The position numbers and the translations under genes are program-made. A DNA stretch of 8,862 nucleotides, taken from the NCBI GenBank assembly GCA_043779285.1, contig JAYWEL010000179.1, forward strand, positions 1 to 8,862, read 5' to 3'. Each line of letters starts with the position of its first letter. Position 1 is the first letter of the stretch. The stretch is from MGR-bin208 sp043779285 (GTDB lineage Bacteria > Bacteroidota > Bacteroidia > Chitinophagales > Chitinophagaceae). The notes under the pieces were generated by a model, which had not been told where the DNA came from, did not search any database, and saw only the letters and a program-made list of their open reading frames with translations. Positions 6,277 to 8,862 of the stretch are shown here, one piece after another.

Positions 6277-6710
6277 TCAATCCATTTAAAATCTTCCGAT
6301 TGTGGTAATTTCTCCAACGCTTTTTCAAAAAGCTCATTCGGTTCGGCCAGCTTTCTTTTAACCGTATTGATCCAAGCTCCATCCACATGAATAATAGCTG
6401 CAACTACCCCATCATTTTTACTTAACACATGCCTTATACTCCAACGTGAAAAATCTCTTTTTGCTTTTGTAATTTGTATATCAATTTTCAATTCATCCTT
6501 CAGTAAAATTTCACTTTTAAAGATGGCTTCTTCTCTGAACAAGACAGGTCCGATATGATGTTCATGCATGATTTCCAGGGTCAATCCATGGGCAACAAAA
6601 AATTCTATCCGGAACATGGCTCCCCAATCGTAATAAACCGAATGCCGAACATGAAAATTTGGATCAATATCTGACCAACGTACCTGAATCTCTTTTTCAA
6701 TTTTATACAT
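6273..6710 (-). CDS. hotdog-fold acyl-CoA thioesterase (4HBT/YbgC-like)
   Basis: A 145-residue single hotdog domain. The N-terminal signature VRWSDIDPNFHVRHSVYYDW (10-29) is characteristic of the 4-hydroxybenzoyl-CoA thioesterase/YbgC family, with the presumed catalytic Asp among D14/D16 and H20 nearby. A second typical feature is the strand pair in which RDFSRWSIRHVL (85-96) leads into the VAAIIHVDGAWIN segment. It probably hydrolyses an acyl-CoA or acyl-ACP; the substrate cannot be read from the sequence. Its ATG overlaps the end of the MFS gene by 8 nt (the MFS stop lies inside its first codons), so the two are translationally coupled. At the other end its stop codon overlaps the stop of the convergent nuclease gene by 3-4 nt, leaving no room for a terminator. 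Confidence 0.85.
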   Translation of the reverse strand: MYKIEKEIQVRWSDIDPNFHVRHSVYYDWGAMFRIEFFVAHGLTLEIMHEHHIGPVLFREEAIFKSEILLKDELKIDIQITKAKRDFSRWSIRHVLSKNDGVVAAIIHVDGAWINTVKRKLAEPNELFEKALEKLPQSEDFKWID

Positions 6711-7917
6711 TTGATTTTTTTTCTTTTAATAATTTAATAAATCCGATGGCCGCTATGGTACACAAGGAAAAATTAAGATACCATAAAGTTTGAAATCCAA
6801 ATTGATGAATGATCTGAGAGCCCATGGTCGGTGCAATGATCAATGCAATTGAAAATGCCATGGTAAACAATGCGCCGTACTGGCCCCGGTTATGATCTTT
6901 GGAACGCTGAACCCAGAATGTATTGATAAATGGGAACATGAAGATCTCTCCGAAAGTGATGAAAATCATGGCGACTATTGTAACCAGAAAAGTTTCGGCA
7001 ATATTCAATAACAGAAATGAAAGTCCGACCAAAAAAGCACCGATACTTATAAAAAAAGACAGCCTCCGTTTTCCTTCCATTTTATAAATCAAAACCATCT
7101 CAATCAGAACAATGATCAATCCATTCATGGCCAATAAAAGCCCTATTGTGAACACACTTAAATTTATTTTTTCCTTGTAATAAATGGGGACCATATTAAA
7201 TAACATCAAAAAGCATACGGCCACCAGAAAAACCAAAAAAATGAATTTCAAAAATAGGGAATCCTTATATGCCGGATCGGCTTTAGCTTTTTCCCGGTTC
7301 GTTTTTTTATCTGCTGTACTTGTTTTAATAACAGGTAAAACCAAAATAAAAATAAAAGCGGCTACAATACAGGTAATTCCATCCACCCAAAAAAGCAGGT
7401 GATAATCATAGGCTGCCAATATTCCACCCAATGCAGGCCCTACTGAAAATCCCAGATTTATTGCCAGTCGATTCAAGGAATATGACCTGGTAAGATTTTC
7501 AATTTTGGAATAGCTTGCAATGGCTGCTGAATTGGCAGGTCGAAAAGCTTCGCCTACCATACTTAATATAAAAATACAAATACCTAGTTCTGCAAATGTT
7601 TTCATTTGCCCCAATACAATAAACATGATACCATTTAATATTAAACTCCAGAACTGAACTTGGTAAAATCCAATCCGATCTGTGAGCCTACCACCCATCC
7701 ACGCACCAATGACGGCACCCATTCCAAAAATACCCATGATGGTTCCTGCTTCCGCAATAGAGAATTTAAGTTTAACCGTTAAATAAACTGTCAGAAATGG
7801 AATAACCATTGCTCCGCTTCTATTCACGAACATGATGAAAGACAACCACCAAATAGATTTTGATAGGCCCGAATAAGCATTCCGGTATAAATTAATTGAA
7901 GATGACAACATGGACAT
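6703..7917 (-). CDS. MFS transporter (drug:H+ antiporter-like, 12 TM)
   Basis: A 404-residue inner-membrane permease of the major facilitator superfamily. The hydropathy pattern fits 12 helices in two halves, split by a charged cytoplasmic loop (about 198-222, TSTADKKTNREKAKADPAYK). Motif A is clear after TM2: GAWMGGRLTDRIGF (71-84, with D80 and R81). A motif C-like antiporter signature NLGFSVGPALGG (154-165) lies in TM5. These point to a proton-driven exporter, and the substrate is unknown. Starts are possible at 7917 or, two codons in, at 7911; both leave about 20 cytoplasmic residues before TM1. It is first in a two-gene unit with the thioesterase (8-nt overlap) and divergent from the FKBP gene, 70 nt away. 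Efflux plus thioesterase could hint at handling of an acyl or aromatic acid, which is inference only. Confidence 0.9.
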   Translation of the reverse strand: MSMLSSSINLYRNAYSGLSKSIWWLSFIMFVNRSGAMVIPFLTVYLTVKLKFSIAEAGTIMGIFGMGAVIGAWMGGRLTDRIGFYQVQFWSLILNGIMFIVLGQMKTFAELGICIFILSMVGEAFRPANSAAIASYSKIENLTRSYSLNRLAINLGFSVGPALGGILAAYDYHLLFWVDGITCIVAAFIFILVLPVIKTSTADKKTNREKAKADPAYKDSLFLKFIFLVFLVAVCFLMLFNMVPIYYKEKINLSVFTIGLLLAMNGLIIVLIEMVLIYKMEGKRRLSFFISIGAFLVGLSFLLLNIAETFLVTIVAMIFITFGEIFMFPFINTFWVQRSKDHNRGQYGALFTMAFSIALIIAPTMGSQIIHQFGFQTLWYLNFSLCTIAAIGFIKLLKEKKSNV

Positions 7918-7918
7918 C

Positions 7919-7926
7919 CAAAATTA
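7919..7926 (-). promoter_or_regulatory. possible -7 box of the MFS-thioesterase unit
   Basis: On the minus strand TAATTTTG fits TAnnTTTG exactly, but it abuts the ATG at 7917. If used, the transcript would start at or inside the first codons, giving a leaderless message or favouring a downstream start such as 7911. No TTG lies at 19-21 nt upstream. Confidence 0.3.
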
Positions 7927-7961
7927 ACTTTTATCACCTAGCAATTAAGCTTGTCATCACT

Positions 7962-7969
7962 TATTTTTG
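7962..7969 (+). promoter_or_regulatory. -7 box of the FKBP gene
   Basis: TATTTTTG fits TAnnTTTG exactly and ends 18 nt before the ATG at 7988. A longer in-frame reading that begins at TTG 7967 would start inside this box, which supports the 7988 start. No TTG is found at the expected -33 spacing. Confidence 0.5.
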
Positions 7970-7987
7970 TCATTCAAATTTATTTAT

Positions 7988-8728
7988 ATGAAGAAATCAA
8001 TAGTCAGCCTTTTATTTCTAAGCATTTATTTTTCATTGTTTGCACAAACAACCAAGCCAATGACAGCTGTAAAACTTCCGGCAACAAAACCTGTTGCAAC
8101 TAAACCTGTCCAGACAGTACAACCTATTATGAAAAACATGAACGACTCTGCCAGTTATGCAATTGGCATTAGTGTGGCTAATTTTTATAAAAGCATGGGC
8201 ATTACTCATTTAAATGGAAATCTGGTAAGCAAGGCCATCGCAGATGTATTGGGGAATAAACCAATGCTCATTTCCGAACAGGAAGTTAATTCAGTGATGA
8301 TGACCTATATGAATAAAATGGAAAGGGAAAAATCAAAACCAACCATTGAAGAAGGGGAAAAATTTCTTGTAGAAAATAAAAGGAAGCCTACGGTAATAAC
8401 AACAGCCAGCGGTTTACAATATGAGGTCATTAAAATGGGTACCGGCCCGTTACCAACTACCGCAGATAAAGTTACTTGTCATTATGTTGGAAAGTTTTTA
8501 AATGGCCTTGATTTTGACAATTCTGTTGCCCGAAACAAGCCCGAAACTTTTGCGGTAACCGGCGTTATTAAAGGCTGGACCGAAGCCTTGCAAATGATGC
8601 CGCAAGGTTCTAAATGGAAATTATATGTTCCTTATCAGTTAGGGTATGGTGCCGGTGATTATAACAATATTCCTGGAGGATCTATGTTAACATTTGAAGT
8701 TGAATTACTGGAAATAATTAAACAATAA
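7988..8728 (+). CDS. exported FKBP-type peptidyl-prolyl cis-trans isomerase (Mip/FkpA-like)
   Basis: A folding catalyst of the cell envelope, 246 residues from ATG 7988. A signal peptide (MKKSIVSLLFLSIYFSLFAQ) ends in the FAQ cleavage context typical of Bacteroidota. A Lys/Pro/Thr-rich linker (about 21-48, TKPVATKPV repeats) follows. Then comes the FKBP N-terminal dimerisation helix region (52-112, beginning DSASYAIGISVANFYKSMG), and the FKBP domain (about 135-246). Pocket residues are present: Y166 (HYVGK), F176-D177 (DFDNS), VIKGW (193-197), YVPYQLGYG (213-221) and TFEVEL near the end. An intact prolyl isomerase active site is expected. ATG 7988 is chosen over the in-frame TTG at 7967 because it yields a clean signal peptide and the TTG overlaps the -7 box. 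The gene is divergent from the MFS gene and is followed 40 nt downstream by repeat copy 3. Confidence 0.93.
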   Translation: MKKSIVSLLFLSIYFSLFAQTTKPMTAVKLPATKPVATKPVQTVQPIMKNMNDSASYAIGISVANFYKSMGITHLNGNLVSKAIADVLGNKPMLISEQEVNSVMMTYMNKMEREKSKPTIEEGEKFLVENKRKPTVITTASGLQYEVIKMGTGPLPTTADKVTCHYVGKFLNGLDFDNSVARNKPETFAVTGVIKGWTEALQMMPQGSKWKLYVPYQLGYGAGDYNNIPGGSMLTFEVELLEIIKQ

Positions 8729-8768
8729 CATTATACTTTAAAGTTTGATAGAATGTAAAAAACTTATT

Positions 8769-8862
8769 ATACCATCTTGATTTACTAAATAGTCCAACGG
8801 ACTATGTGTAAATCTTAGATGGTATTATACCGCAGAAAAGCGCATTGGACTATTTACTGTTT
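8769..8862. repeat. structured interspersed repeat, copy 3 (complete hairpin A, hairpin B cut by window end)
   Basis: Hairpin A is complete here. ATACCATCT (8769-8777) pairs with AGATGGTAT (8817-8825), GATTTAC (8779-8785) with GTAAATC (8808-8814), and ATAGTCC (8789-8795) with GGACTAT (8799-8805). The loop is AAC, giving 23 of 27 positions paired. One base later hairpin B begins (ATACCGC, 8827-8833), and its right arm lies beyond the window. Bases 8799-8862 are identical to 21-84. An alternative 12-bp pairing joins TAAATAGTCCAA (8786-8797) to TTGGACTATTTA (8845-8856). It lies 40 nt after the FKBP stop and might also serve as that gene's 3' end structure. Confidence 0.85.

Noticed and set aside
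7967..7987. Upstream TTG start for the FKBP gene
   Set aside because: It adds seven residues ahead of a clean MKK signal peptide and lies inside the TAnnTTTG box; ATG 7988 is better.
8769..8825. Hairpin A as the rho-independent terminator of the FKBP gene
   Set aside because: The stem is AT-rich with bulges and is not followed by a T-run; it is better explained as part of the repeat, though some 3'-end role is possible.
21..8862. The repeat copies as a CRISPR array
   Set aside because: Copies are kilobases apart with housekeeping genes between them, not regularly spaced short units, and no cas gene is visible.

Overview
The window looks like chromosomal housekeeping DNA from a Bacteroidota bacterium, most likely close to the Chitinophagaceae/Sphingobacteriia. 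The reasons are AT-rich intergenic DNA, poor Shine-Dalgarno sequences, promoters of the Bacteroidota form TTG-N19-TAnnTTTG (clearest upstream of efp), and the family types present. The family placement is inference from protein style, not from a search.

Layout. Positions 21-97 hold a structured intergenic repeat. Next, on the minus strand, come accC and accB (biotin carboxylase and biotin carrier of acetyl-CoA carboxylase, read accB then accC), closed by a terminator at 121-149. Upstream of them is efp (elongation factor P), with its own promoter and terminator. Divergent from efp is an exported thioredoxin-fold protein (2997-3509). A second repeat copy (3597-3645) lies just ahead of the mdh promoter. 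mdh (NAD malate dehydrogenase) ends in a strong terminator. A small hairpin and direct-repeat patch follows, then a fused DnaQ-type exonuclease/GIY-YIG nuclease (4897-6276). This gene converges tail to tail, with overlapping stop codons, on a two-gene minus-strand unit: an MFS transporter then a hotdog-fold thioesterase. An exported FKBP-type prolyl isomerase is divergent from the MFS gene. A third copy of the structured repeat runs into the right edge.

The genes are mostly ordinary: fatty-acid synthesis entry (AccBC), translation of polyproline stretches (EF-P), the TCA cycle (Mdh), DNA repair, and envelope protein folding. The two most unusual signals are (i) the interspersed, modular two-hairpin DNA/RNA repeat, present three times in the same orientation with perfectly conserved segments and with breakpoints that fall on structural boundaries, and (ii) an EF-P whose loop-I tip carries Arg at position 32 in a context resembling the rhamnosylated (EarP-type) EF-Ps rather than the usual Lys. 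No CRISPR array, tRNA, rRNA, transposase gene or recognisable phage gene is visible.
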